A stretch of DNA of 64,000 nucleotides from an uncultured Altererythrobacter sp. (GTDB taxonomy: Bacteria; Pseudomonadota; Alphaproteobacteria; Sphingomonadales; Sphingomonadaceae), in NCBI GenBank assembly GCA_913055875.1, contig CAJXJY010000008.1:62001-126000 (forward strand), read 5' to 3'. The translations under genes were made by a program, and so were the position numbers. Below are positions 27,324-37,173 of the stretch, piece by piece. The first letter of the stretch is position 1, and every line of letters starts with the position of its first letter. The notes under the pieces are model-generated. The model had not been told where the DNA came from. It was given only the letters and a program-made list of their open reading frames with translations, and did not search any database.

Positions 27324-28262
27324 ATGACGATCGATTTCGACAAGGCGGCGGAGCGGCTGCGCAATTGGGGCCGGTGGGGTGAAGACGACCAGCGCGGTAC
27401 GCTCAATCACGTCGGGCCCGAAGCACTCAGGCGTGCCGCGGCCGAAGTGCAATCGGGCAAGATGTTCAGCCTCGGTCTGGAATTCAGCCAAGACGGGCCG
27501 CAGGTTCCCGAGATTACGAAGCGGCCCAATCCGCAATTGCTCGCTTGCGATATCGATCAGGTTTTCAACCCGCACAATCCGCGCTCGCGCTTCAACGATG
27601 ACGTGCTGGTCACCCCGACTCAGGCCGCGACCCAGTGGGACGCGCTGAGCCACGTCCATTACGATGGCGAGCTCTATAACGGCTGCAAGGCCGCGGAGTG
27701 TCTGACGGCCCGCGGCACGACAAAGAATGGCGTGCATCATCTCGGCAATCCCGGCATCATGTCGCGCGGGCATCTGCTCGACATCGCCAAACTTAACGGT
27801 GTCGACGCGCTGCCGGCCGATCACAAGATCTCGCCCGAAGAATTGAATCGCGCTTGCGACGAGTTCAGCGTGACCGTGGAGCCAGGCGATATCGTCATCG
27901 TCCGCACCGGTCACTTGCGGGTCTTCACCGTGCAGAAAGACAAGACCAAGGTGGCGGGTTTCCAGGCCGGCCTGGGCGTCGAGTGTGCCGAATGGCTCCA
28001 CGACAAGTCGGCAGCGGCAGTCTGCGCCGACAACATGGCGGTCGAGTTTCTCGGCATGGAGAGCCTGGCCGGCGAAATCGTCCTGCCGCTGCATATGCTG
28101 GCGATCCGCGACATGGGCATGCCGCTGGGCGAAATGTTCGACCTCGAAGGGCTGTCGAAGGATTGCGCCGAGGACGGTCGCTACAGCTTCCTGTTCTCGG
28201 CTCCGCCGCTCAGGATCACCGGCGCTTTCGGCTCGCCGATCAATCCGGTGGTGCTCAAGTAG
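27324..28262 (+). CDS. Cyclase family protein (kynurenine formamidase-like hydrolase)
   Basis: The 312-residue product belongs to the metal-dependent cyclase/formamidase family (PF04199). The usual HxGTHxDxPxH metal motif appears in modified form as TQWDALSHVHYDG near residues 110-122, and FRTGH/AEWLH/CADN segments follow near 195-245. Family members hydrolyse formamides, imides or lactones. GGGGGAGAGG precedes the ATG. Its place directly after a Baeyer-Villiger monooxygenase suggests opening of the lactone product, which is inference. Confidence 0.8.
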   Translation: MTIDFDKAAERLRNWGRWGEDDQRGTLNHVGPEALRRAAAEVQSGKMFSLGLEFSQDGPQVPEITKRPNPQLLACDIDQVFNPHNPRSRFNDDVLVTPTQAATQWDALSHVHYDGELYNGCKAAECLTARGTTKNGVHHLGNPGIMSRGHLLDIAKLNGVDALPADHKISPEELNRACDEFSVTVEPGDIVIVRTGHLRVFTVQKDKTKVAGFQAGLGVECAEWLHDKSAAAVCADNMAVEFLGMESLAGEIVLPLHMLAIRDMGMPLGEMFDLEGLSKDCAEDGRYSFLFSAPPLRITGAFGSPINPVVLK

Positions 28263-28265
28263 AAG

Positions 28266-29303
28266 CTATTCGGTTTCGCCCACGACATTGTTGCTGGCAA
28301 AGGGCAGAACGTCCGCACCGGCAAGTATGCCGGGCGGTGCCGCGACCACCGCCGGGATGGCATTGACCACGCGCATCGCCGCGATCGGATAGTCCAGGGT
28401 GACTTCCGCTGAGAGGTTGGGACGGCCCGTCACTTCGACCCGATAGAGCAATTCGGCGCGGGCATTGCCGCGGGGCCAGCCCTCGGGCAGCGCATCGAAA
28501 TCGCACCAGTTGACGTGTTCGAGCACGACCAGCGGGTGGCCATGCACAAGCCCCTCGACCTCGAAGCGTATATTGGCCACGCGCCCCTTTGGCACCGCCC
28601 CGAACGCTGCCTCGATATCGCGCCCGGCGAGGCCGCAATCGGTTTTTACCCGGATTTCCTCGATCTCGATCCCAAGCCGACGGGCAATATCGCGCGGGAT
28701 GCTCTCCCAGCTATCGGTTATCTGCGTTCCCTCGAACAGCGGGACCGGTTCGCCGGGTAGATTTCCGAAGCCCCAAGCCCGCGCTACCGCCGCAACCGGA
28801 TATTGCGAGTAATCGGCGATCTCCTGAATGCGCACCTGGCGGATTTCGTCGACGATCCCAAGCATCGTCAGCGGAAGCACATCGGTGCAGAATCCGGGCG
28901 AGGCGCCGGTCGACAGGAAGGAACTTCTACCTTTTCGGCACGCCGCTTCGACGGGCTCGAAATCATCCTGGGGAGCGAATTGCGGGGTCAGCAATGTCTG
29001 TAGAGTCGGAGTCACGACGCTGATCCCGGCCTCGAGAAACGGGATCACCTCATGCGCACCTCCGGTGGCGAAACTTCCCATATAGACGCAGCAATCCGCG
29101 CCCAATTCCAATAGCCGATCCGGAGCGTTGACGGCCGTCACGCCGGTATCGGGCAGATCGACGAAGCTCCCTGCATCGCGTCCGGCCCGTTCCGGCCGCG
29201 CCACGTGAAGGCCAACCAATTCCAACGACGGGTTGCCGAGCACGCATCGTAACGCGCGTAGTCCGGCCGTTCCCGTACCCCATTGTACGACCTTGATCGT
29301 CAT
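28266..29303 (-). CDS. NAD(P)-binding dihydrodipicolinate reductase-like protein
   Basis: This 345-residue protein begins with a Rossmann fold (VVQWGTGTAGLRALRCVL), then DLPDTGVTAVNAPD and CVYMGSFATGGAHEVIPFLE, and resembles dihydrodipicolinate reductases and the 2,4-diaminopentanoate dehydrogenase-like proteins. Homologues are often annotated as NAD(P)H-dependent amine dehydrogenases, but the true reaction in catabolic islands is not known. It is downstream of the TonB receptor on the same strand but separated from it by a strong terminator. It ends 3 nt from the cyclase stop in convergent orientation. Confidence 0.7.
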   Translation of the reverse strand: MTIKVVQWGTGTAGLRALRCVLGNPSLELVGLHVARPERAGRDAGSFVDLPDTGVTAVNAPDRLLELGADCCVYMGSFATGGAHEVIPFLEAGISVVTPTLQTLLTPQFAPQDDFEPVEAACRKGRSSFLSTGASPGFCTDVLPLTMLGIVDEIRQVRIQEIADYSQYPVAAVARAWGFGNLPGEPVPLFEGTQITDSWESIPRDIARRLGIEIEEIRVKTDCGLAGRDIEAAFGAVPKGRVANIRFEVEGLVHGHPLVVLEHVNWCDFDALPEGWPRGNARAELLYRVEVTGRPNLSAEVTLDYPIAAMRVVNAIPAVVAAPPGILAGADVLPFASNNVVGETE

Positions 29304-29315
29304 CTGGTTTCTCCC

Positions 29316-29351
29316 AAAAGAGAGCGCGCCCGGTCCGGAGACCGGGCGCGC
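29316..29351 (-). terminator. Rho-independent terminator of the TonB receptor gene
   Basis: A perfect 12-bp inverted repeat (GCGCGCCCGGTC at 29324-29335 and its complement at 29340-29351) with a 4-nt loop is followed, on the minus strand, by TCTCTTTT. It lies 28 nt after the receptor stop and before the next same-strand start at 29303. Confidence 0.85.
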
Positions 29352-29379
29352 CCGAAGGGATCCGGGGAGAGACCGGAAA

Positions 29380-31866
29380 TCAGAAGTCGGCCGACAGGCT
29401 CACGCCATAGGTACGCGGGCGCTCGAACGAGCCCGAATAATGTGACCCGTAGTTCACCGTGAACACGGCGGCCCGGGTGTCGAAAAGGTTTCGGACATAG
29501 CCCGCGAGCTCGAAACGACCGCCGGCGATCGGAACTTCGGTCAGCGCCACCCGCCCATTGACCAGGAAATAATCGCCCGCAATCGAGGCTTGCTCGAGCT
29601 GCGCCAGATAGTACGCGTTGTCTGCGCCGTCGCGAAGGAGCGGATCCACAGTGCCGGTAAATGAAGTCGCGACGTTACCGCCGGTGGCGTAGTATTCACC
29701 CTGGTAGCTGGCATCGAGCCGTGCGGTCAGGTAGGATCCATTGCTGAATTCGGGGAAATCGTACTGCGCCGAATAGGCCATGTTCAGCTTCGGCGCGCGA
29801 TGGAATTCGCCGGTCGAAAAGTTGGGATCGTTGAAGGAAAGATTGCCCGTGAAGGTCAGCCCGACCGTGGGACGGATCGTGGTTTCGATTTCGAACCCTT
29901 TCACCGTGGAAGTGCCAGGCAAGTTGTAGACGAACAGGCCGACCGGGCACGGAGCGGTGAAGCCCGCCGCCAGCAGAACCGGGTTACACGGCGATGGCGA
30001 AGTGCTCGGCAGAGTGGCTTGGCGGTCCTTGATCCACGATTGATAGACCGAGGCATTGACCGTCAGTGCCCGATCGAGGAACTCGCCCTTGAAGCCCAGT
30101 TCGACCTGGTCGTGGACCTCAGGGCGGAACGTGATGTTGCTGTCGATACCTCCCGCCACGTAACCGCGGGCATATTTCGCAAACAGCAGGATATCCTGGG
30201 AAGGATGGAAATTGATCGCCGCATCGTAAGTGAAGCGGCTGTCGCTGAGCTTGCTCAGGCCAGAGCCGAATGCCCGCATGTCATTCGTGCGGCGCTTGTC
30301 CCAAGTGTGACGGAGGCCGAGCGAAATGTCGAACATGTCGGAGAAAGCGTAATCGACATGGCCGTAGAGCGCATAGGACGCATTGTCGTAAATGCCGTCG
30401 TTACCCAGCACGAAATCGCCCGGTAAACCGATCGGATTGGCGAAGTTCGGATTAGGGGTGTACGTGTCGGGAGCCAGCGGCTGGGAGGTGTAGATCGCGT
30501 AGGTGTTCTTGAATCGGGCGTGCTCGTCGAAATAGAATGCACCCAGCACGTAATCGAGTGCACCGGCGCTTCCCACCAGCTGCAATTCCTGCGACCACGC
30601 ATGCTGATCGAGCATATTCGTCGAACAGGAGAGACAGAAGGCACCGGCACCGAACGAGAAGAAGTTCGGCACGATGGGGAATGGAAACGGCAGAACGAAG
30701 CTCGAACCGTCGAGGTCGGTACTGCCTTCGCTCTTGGTGGTGCGATAGGCGGTAATGCTGCGCAGGCTCATCGAGTTTCCGAGCTCGGCATTGATGTCGA
30801 GCATGTGGCCGTCATTGTCGATGGTCTGGAGACTGGCGTGCTCGGCGCTCACGCTCGACAGGCGCGTCAGGCTCTGAACAACGCCGCCAGGGTTAAGGGC
30901 CTGGTTGATCTGATAGATATTGCCCACAACGGCACCGAAAGCATTGTTCGGCGAGAACCCCAGTATCTGGTTCGGCCCCGGCGTCGCCCGCACCTCTTCG
31001 CGATCGTATTTGTAATCGACCGTTACACCTTCGATGCCGGTGAAGCGCAGGCGCGCCAGATAGGATTCGGAATTCTCGAAGCCGAAAGTCTCGACCGGCT
31101 CGATCCGGCCCACATCTGGATCCGAATAGATCAGCCCAGGACCAGTATAGGTGTTCTTGACATCACCTTCGATCTCTTGATGTTTGAAGGCAAAACGCGC
31201 GATCAGGTCGGGGGTGATCGGGATGTTGACCATCGCCTCGGCTTCGATTTCGTTGTAATTGCCGTACGAGGCGCTGGCCGAAGCCGTGAAATAATCGACC
31301 GGCACGTTGGTAATGAAGTTGATCGCACCGTTCGAGCTGTTGCGCCCGAACAGGGTGCCTTGCGGACCGCGCAGGACCTCGACGCGCTGCACATCGACCA
31401 GCGGTGCGCCCGCGCCCTGGCTGCGGGCGATATAGACGCCGTCGATAAAGAAGCCGACACCCTGATCGGACGCGGGCTGCGGAGTCGCGATCGCGGTCAC
31501 ACCGCGAATAGTCACGTAGCCGCCGCCGGCGGTGGAGGTGCGAGAAGTGGTCAACCCGACGACCGAACCCTTCAGGTCCTGAAAGTCGGCAATATCTTTC
31601 GCCTTGAGGTCGGCCGTACCGAGCACACCGACCGAGATCGGAATATCCTGGACGTCTTCATCGGTCCTGCGGGCGGTCACTACGATGAAGTCGTCCTCCG
31701 AAGCTCCATCGACCTCCGGAGCTCCGTCGACTTCCTCGCTATCGAGATCGCTCTCGTCGATGGCCTGCGCATTGGCGACACCGCACGTACCGAGCAGCGC
31801 AAGCGCTGCAACGGTGCAGTTCAAAGCCTGCTTGGCAGCAAAATTCTGGGGGCGATTCCAAGACAT
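29380..31866 (-). CDS. TonB-dependent outer-membrane receptor
   Basis: The 828-residue product has a signal peptide (NCTVAALALLGTCGVANAQA, cleavage near residue 34) and a TonB box (IVVTARR near 55). A plug domain follows with IRGVTAI and GFFIDGVYIARSQGAG, then a beta-barrel ending in the terminal aromatic residue typical of outer-membrane proteins (SLSADF). It is the only outer-membrane transporter here and probably brings the bulky substrate into the periplasm with TonB energy. The ATG at 31866 is used because the preceding 17 codons do not look like a signal and TTTAGGG lies just upstream. It is monocistronic, with a terminator and an island motif site upstream. Confidence 0.93.
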   Translation of the reverse strand: MSWNRPQNFAAKQALNCTVAALALLGTCGVANAQAIDESDLDSEEVDGAPEVDGASEDDFIVVTARRTDEDVQDIPISVGVLGTADLKAKDIADFQDLKGSVVGLTTSRTSTAGGGYVTIRGVTAIATPQPASDQGVGFFIDGVYIARSQGAGAPLVDVQRVEVLRGPQGTLFGRNSSNGAINFITNVPVDYFTASASASYGNYNEIEAEAMVNIPITPDLIARFAFKHQEIEGDVKNTYTGPGLIYSDPDVGRIEPVETFGFENSESYLARLRFTGIEGVTVDYKYDREEVRATPGPNQILGFSPNNAFGAVVGNIYQINQALNPGGVVQSLTRLSSVSAEHASLQTIDNDGHMLDINAELGNSMSLRSITAYRTTKSEGSTDLDGSSFVLPFPFPIVPNFFSFGAGAFCLSCSTNMLDQHAWSQELQLVGSAGALDYVLGAFYFDEHARFKNTYAIYTSQPLAPDTYTPNPNFANPIGLPGDFVLGNDGIYDNASYALYGHVDYAFSDMFDISLGLRHTWDKRRTNDMRAFGSGLSKLSDSRFTYDAAINFHPSQDILLFAKYARGYVAGGIDSNITFRPEVHDQVELGFKGEFLDRALTVNASVYQSWIKDRQATLPSTSPSPCNPVLLAAGFTAPCPVGLFVYNLPGTSTVKGFEIETTIRPTVGLTFTGNLSFNDPNFSTGEFHRAPKLNMAYSAQYDFPEFSNGSYLTARLDASYQGEYYATGGNVATSFTGTVDPLLRDGADNAYYLAQLEQASIAGDYFLVNGRVALTEVPIAGGRFELAGYVRNLFDTRAAVFTVNYGSHYSGSFERPRTYGVSLSADF

Positions 31867-31922
31867 CCCTAAACTCCCGATCTGTTTCCTAGGCGACCTT
31901 ATTCCGGTCGCTGGCACACCAT

Positions 31923-31938
31923 ATTAAGATAACTTTAT
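31923..31938 (+). promoter_or_regulatory. Island motif site upstream of TonB receptor
   Basis: ATTAAGATAACTTTAT lies 56 nt upstream of the receptor start (minus strand). It is the only copy with TTT instead of CTC/ATC in the right half, but its symmetry (ATTAAG/CTTTAT) is good. Confidence 0.5.
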
Positions 31939-32182
31939 AGGTTGAGACAAGCAGCGATTTCCTGGATGCTAGGCGGAAGTGTCAGTGGAGTTGCGCAAAA
32001 GAGACACCTTAATTGCAGATACGAGAAGATTTCATCTATCTTTGAAGGCGTTGGGGCGCGTGAACTCGGATTCTTCCGCGGTTAATGCCTTTGGACAAAG
32101 GCGGCCTGGCATACTCGATTGGACGGATTGTCGACCCTGGACGGGCTGCGCGCATTCGTTGCTGGATCGCTTGACAAGTTGC

Positions 32183-32198
32183 AATAGATATAACTCTA
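32183..32198 (+). promoter_or_regulatory. Island motif site upstream of SDR at 32252
   Basis: ATAGATATAACTCTAT has arms matching at 5 of 6 positions (ATAGAT/CTCTAT). It lies 53 nt before the ATG and overlaps the likely promoter, since TTGACA is 7 nt upstream of it. Confidence 0.6.
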
Positions 32199-32251
32199 TC
32201 TTGCTCACAGCGATGCGTTGCGGCATTTGAGATCGATCGGTTGGGAGCGCC

Positions 32252-33106
32252 ATGAGCCTCGAGGGACAAACCATTTTCATCAGCGGAGGCAGCCGCGGTA
32301 TCGGTCTGTCGATCGCTTTGCGTGCCGCGCGAGACGGCGCGCGCATCGTCGTCGCAGCCAAGACAGCCGAACCACATCGCCATTTACCCGGTACGATCTA
32401 CACGGCAGCCGAACAGATCGAGGCCGCAGGGGGGGCCGCTCTCCCGCTAGTCCTCGATATTCGCGACGAAGATGCAATCGTTACCGCGATGAGGCACTCG
32501 GCAGACCATTTTGGCGGGATCGACATCCTCGTCAACAACGCATCGGCCATCTCGCGCACGCCGACGTTGGAAACCGAAAACAGGCGCTACGACCTCATGA
32601 TGGATGTGAATGTGCGCGGCACGTTCATGGCCTGCAAGGCGGCGATCCCGTACCTGCGTCAGGCGACCAATCCGCATGTGCTGACCATGTCGCCGCCTCT
32701 CAACCTCCATCCGGCGTGGTTCGCGGATCATGTCGCCTACACGATGAGTAAGTACGGCATGTCGATGGTCACACACGGCATGGCTGCGGAATTTCGCGAG
32801 GCGGGCATCGCGTTCAATTCGCTATGGCCGCGCTATGGGATTGCCACGGCGGCGATCGAATTCGCGGCGGCCGATGCCGATGCGCTCAAGCATTGCCGCA
32901 CACCCGAGATCATGGCCGATGCCGCCTATGCGATCTTGACCCGCCCCGCGCGCCAATGCACCGGCAACTTCTTCATCGACGACAGCGTGCTGGCGGAACA
33001 CGGCGTCACCGACTTCGGCCGATACCGTATCGATCCTTCGGTCGAGTTGCGCAAAGGCATGTTCCTTTTCGAGGATGATGCACCACCCCCGGGGGCAAGT
33101 AGCTAG
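32252..33106 (+). CDS. HSDL2/citronellol-dehydrogenase-type short-chain dehydrogenase
   Basis: The 284-residue SDR has SGGSRGIGLSIALRAARDGA, then AAKTAEPHRHLPGTIYTAAE (residues 36-55), a segment characteristic of the HSDL2 and citronellol/citronellal-type SDRs. NNASAIS is near 95, SPPLN near 147, and the catalytic Tyr-x3-Lys in AYTMSKYG. Family members oxidise isoprenoid alcohols or hydroxyacyl compounds. It is monocistronic, with its own promoter region, and its stop shares CTAG with the convergent old-yellow enzyme gene. The family link is a mild hint that the island substrate has an isoprenoid-like chain. Confidence 0.85.
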   Translation: MSLEGQTIFISGGSRGIGLSIALRAARDGARIVVAAKTAEPHRHLPGTIYTAAEQIEAAGGAALPLVLDIRDEDAIVTAMRHSADHFGGIDILVNNASAISRTPTLETENRRYDLMMDVNVRGTFMACKAAIPYLRQATNPHVLTMSPPLNLHPAWFADHVAYTMSKYGMSMVTHGMAAEFREAGIAFNSLWPRYGIATAAIEFAAADADALKHCRTPEIMADAAYAILTRPARQCTGNFFIDDSVLAEHGVTDFGRYRIDPSVELRKGMFLFEDDAPPPGASS

Positions 33107-34311
33107 TAGAGCTCGGTCGCTGCGAGAAAATTCGAGTCGAACGGCAAGAGCTGGTCCGTCCTCCCCCCGCGCACCTTGTTGGCCCATTCGGGATCGGCGA
33201 TGAGCGCGCGACCCACGTTGACCAGGTCAAAATCGCCGCGCTCGTACATTTCGAGCAATCGCGCGAGATTGCCGACCGAGGTTTCGGCGCCTTCGACATA
33301 GCCCGAGAACAGGTCGTTCGAGAGCGTAACCGACCCGACAGTGCTGGAGAGCTTGCCGGTCAGTTTCTTCGCCCAGCCCGCGAGGTTCATATCGCTGCCT
33401 TCGAACTCGGGCTCCCAGAAACGGCGGGTCGAGCAATCGAAGATATCGACGCCGGCACCGGCGAGCGGCGTGAGAAACGCTTCGAGTTCCTGCGGCGTGG
33501 ATGCCAGACGCGCGGTAAAATCCTGTTGCTTCCATTGCGAGAAGCGGAAAGAGATCGGGAAATCAGGCGCCGTCGCAGCGCGGCAGGCCTTAACCACTTC
33601 GAGCGCGACTCGCGAGCGTGCGAGCAGGTCGGCGCCGCCGAAGTCATCATCACGCCGGTTTGTCGCATCCCAGAAGAACTGGTCGATCATGTAGCCATGC
33701 GCGCCGTGGATTTGGATACCGTCGCAACCCAGTTCCATCGCCGAGCGCGCCGCTTCACCGAATGCTATGATGGCGCGCTCTATGTCGGGACTCGCGGCCG
33801 GTCTGCCGATCCGCTCGTCGGCCTTGAGGAAACCCGACGGGCTGAGTGCATCCAGCGGATCGAACTCGTCGGTAGGGAGCGGCATCAGGCCGACATGCCA
33901 TAGCTGAGGGAAGATGCTGGCCCCCTCGGCGTGAACGGCGTCCACGACCCGTTTCCAGCCTGCCAGCGCCTCGTCGCCGTGGAAACGCGGCACCGACGGC
34001 GTAAAACCCGCCTTGGCGTGCGAAACATAGGTGCCTTCGGTCACGATCAGCCCGGTGCCGCCAGCCGCACGACGGCGATAGTAGGCGACCACCTTGTCGT
34101 CTGGCACACCGCCCGGTGACATCGTGCGCGTCATGGGGGCCATAGCGATGCGGTTGGGGATCCTCGCCGAGCCGACGTCGAGCGGCTCGAACAGCGGCGA
34201 GGTATCGAGACCTTCCACGCTCCCACCCACATCGCTTGACGAGGTGTCGAGCCCCTGCAGCAATTTGGCCTTGTACTTCTCCAGCCCCTCTGTTCCCTTG
34301 TTCTCGCTCAT
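33103..34311 (-). CDS. NADH:flavin oxidoreductase, old-yellow-enzyme family (paralogue 1)
   Basis: A 402-residue FMN enzyme: NRIAMAPMTR near residue 50, IQIHGAHGYMIDQFFWD near 198, TNRRDDDFGG just after, and VNVGRALIADPEW near the C-terminus. Such enzymes reduce activated C=C bonds of enones or open related substrates. It has an extra ~40-residue N-terminal stretch compared with its paralogue at 44980. It is last in a three-gene operon after the MpaB-like oxygenase and an alpha/beta hydrolase, with 4-nt ATGA overlaps at both junctions, so its substrate is probably an enone formed in that branch. Confidence 0.9.
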   Translation of the reverse strand: MSENKGTEGLEKYKAKLLQGLDTSSSDVGGSVEGLDTSPLFEPLDVGSARIPNRIAMAPMTRTMSPGGVPDDKVVAYYRRRAAGGTGLIVTEGTYVSHAKAGFTPSVPRFHGDEALAGWKRVVDAVHAEGASIFPQLWHVGLMPLPTDEFDPLDALSPSGFLKADERIGRPAASPDIERAIIAFGEAARSAMELGCDGIQIHGAHGYMIDQFFWDATNRRDDDFGGADLLARSRVALEVVKACRAATAPDFPISFRFSQWKQQDFTARLASTPQELEAFLTPLAGAGVDIFDCSTRRFWEPEFEGSDMNLAGWAKKLTGKLSSTVGSVTLSNDLFSGYVEGAETSVGNLARLLEMYERGDFDLVNVGRALIADPEWANKVRGGRTDQLLPFDSNFLAATELY

Positions 34312-35168
34312 TGCTGTCCCGTATTTTGTGCTGGATAATGTTTCGCCAGAAAGCCGATGATCGCATCGGCGAAGGGTGAGTTGGCGTCACCGGCGACCAT
34401 GTGACCGGCGCCGCTCACTTCGGCGGTTTCGACATGCGGCACCAGCTCCCGAAAATGCGCGATCGAATTCTCGTCGATGACCTTGCTGTGTTCGCCGCGC
34501 ACCAGCAGCACCGGAAGCACCAGCCTTTCCGTCAGCACGTCGAGATCGGTACGCTCGATGTCAGGATCGGCTTCCTTCCCCCCGCTCAGAAAGCTCGGGT
34601 CCCAATGCCAGTAGAGCCGCCCGTCCCGTTTACGCAGATTCTTGCGCAGGCCCGACGGATCTTTCGGACGCGGGCGATCGGTCATATATTCGGCGACGGC
34701 ATCGGCCGCTTCTTCGACAGTAGTAAAGCCGTCTGCATGCGCGCGCATGAAGTCGCGAATTTGGCGCGCCCCCTCGGACTTTATCCTGGTGGCAATGTCG
34801 ACCAGCACCAGAGCGGAGGCTGGCGGCGGGTTATCGCTCCCCAGTGCCACGATCGCGCTCAGCCCACCGAGCGACGCGCCGATGATCGCAGGCGCCTCGC
34901 CGGGTTTGAGCGTTGCGATGACGGCGCGCAGATCTTCCGCGAACAAGGACAGGCTGTAACGTCCAGCCCAGTCGCTTTCCCCATGCCCCCTCGCATCGAC
35001 GCTGATGGCGCGATAGCCGAGCCCGGCCAGCGAGCTAGCGGTCTTGGCCCAGGAATGTCGCGTCTGCCCTCCACCATGCAGCAAAATGACGGGCTTGCCC
35101 TCGCCGACGCTGTCGAAGGCGAGACCCTGTCCCGAAGGCGTTTCGATTCTTCCGGCTGCGATATTCAT
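34308..35168 (-). CDS. Alpha/beta hydrolase
   Basis: The 286-residue hydrolase has the oxyanion motif LLHGGGQTRHSW near residue 29, DARGHGES near 59, the nucleophile elbow GASLGG near 97, and a late histidine in GAGHMVAGD. ATG 35168 overlaps the TGA of the MpaB-like gene by 4 nt; the longer frame to 35384 lies inside that gene. It probably hydrolyses an ester, lactone or a C-C bond made accessible by the oxygenase upstream. The exact reaction is not readable. Confidence 0.88.
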   Translation of the reverse strand: MNIAAGRIETPSGQGLAFDSVGEGKPVILLHGGGQTRHSWAKTASSLAGLGYRAISVDARGHGESDWAGRYSLSLFAEDLRAVIATLKPGEAPAIIGASLGGLSAIVALGSDNPPPASALVLVDIATRIKSEGARQIRDFMRAHADGFTTVEEAADAVAEYMTDRPRPKDPSGLRKNLRKRDGRLYWHWDPSFLSGGKEADPDIERTDLDVLTERLVLPVLLVRGEHSKVIDENSIAHFRELVPHVETAEVSGAGHMVAGDANSPFADAIIGFLAKHYPAQNTGQQ

Positions 35169-36076
35169 GCCGCGGTTTGCGTCCGGCATGCTGCGCCGTC
35201 CGGCGCGGGGTCCTTCAGTTTCGGGCCCAGATCGTCGATCGTGTAGCCATCGGGATACACTGAGTTGACCAGGTCCTTGAGCATATCGGGCCGGCCATCG
35301 GGCACCGGATCCTTGCTCGCCAGCGCCTTCATCGCGACGTGCGAGATGGCGCGGTCGACCGGGCCGGACGCTTTGAGGCCGCATGCCTCGACCACCCGGG
35401 AATCGAGCGTGGACAACAGGATCTTGCGAAACAGTCCGCGAAGAGGCCTTGGTGCCAGTTCAACATACCAGTCGAGCGTCTTTTCAGCCATTTCCTGGTT
35501 CTGCGGTTCGTACCAGAGCTGCGTCTCGAAGTAGTTGTCGATGAAGTCGCGCATTTCCTCTTCGGTCTTCGGGAGCGGCTTACGCGATCCGAAAGCGCGC
35601 GCCTGCCGGTCGTAATAAAGCCTTTGCGCCTCGCGTTCCTTGGGCAGCAAGTCCCGCCAGCCGTATCTATCGAACAGGTCAAGGGTGAAGATCAGCGGGT
35701 CGCATCCGACGGCGATGAAGTCGTCCGGATGGATGTCGTATTGCGCATGCAGCGCGTTGACCTTCCGAGCCGCCTTGCGACCCTCGGGCGTCCCGAAGCC
35801 ATGCGTGTGCAGCGTGGACGAAAAGAGAATCGTGTCGACCGCGCGCTTGGCAACGCGATTGGTAAGTTCTCCGGTCGAGGCGAGGATGCGCGACATCCGC
35901 GGCGCGGCAAAGGTGGTCATGAAGCCGGCAAACGGAACCGGGAAAATGATCGACAGGAAATCGGCCGATGTAAGACCCCCTATTTCCAACCAGTCTTTGT
36001 CCATATCGAGCGCCTCGATCCGCTTCAGCCGCGCCCATTTGTCGGGCTGACCCAACCAGGTTTTCGTATCAGCCAT
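35165..36076 (-). CDS. MpaB/rubber-oxygenase-family protein (DUF2236)
   Basis: This 303-residue protein matches the family of MpaB (which cuts the farnesyl side chain in mycophenolic acid synthesis) and Lcp rubber oxygenase, haem-b proteins that cleave C=C bonds of isoprenoids. Landmarks are a hydrophobic segment at 41-58, the TNRVAKRAVDTILFSSTLHT region (72-91), the conserved H110 in KVNALHAQYD, and a C-terminal VYPDGYTIDDLGP stretch. It leads an operon with a hydrolase and an old-yellow enzyme, with GGAGGAGAGG before the ATG. Oxidative cleavage or hydroxylation of an alkene is the best guess. A fragment of a second copy is fused to an SDR fragment at 52810. Confidence 0.75.
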   Translation of the reverse strand: MADTKTWLGQPDKWARLKRIEALDMDKDWLEIGGLTSADFLSIIFPVPFAGFMTTFAAPRMSRILASTGELTNRVAKRAVDTILFSSTLHTHGFGTPEGRKAARKVNALHAQYDIHPDDFIAVGCDPLIFTLDLFDRYGWRDLLPKEREAQRLYYDRQARAFGSRKPLPKTEEEMRDFIDNYFETQLWYEPQNQEMAEKTLDWYVELAPRPLRGLFRKILLSTLDSRVVEACGLKASGPVDRAISHVAMKALASKDPVPDGRPDMLKDLVNSVYPDGYTIDDLGPKLKDPAPDGAACRTQTAA

Positions 36077-36104
36077 GGCAGCCTCTCCTCCAATCGAACT
36101 TGCA

Positions 36105-37155
<1,051 letters not shown>

Positions 37156-37173
37156 ACTCTTCTGCCGAAAGAT

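Larger units (their letters stand above)
31867..32251. other. 385-nt divergent control region, no gene seen
   Basis: The gap separates the TonB receptor (minus) and the SDR at 32252 (plus). It is A+T rich for this genome. It holds two copies of the 16-bp motif, one near each gene, and a TTGACA (32170-32175) upstream of the SDR. A small open frame at 31979-32230 has no ribosome site and no recognisable domain, so I do not call it a gene. Confidence 0.6.

Noticed and set aside
31979-32230. A small plus-strand gene in the divergent control region
   Set aside because: There is no ribosome site, no recognisable domain, and it overlaps two copies of the regulatory motif and the likely SDR promoter.
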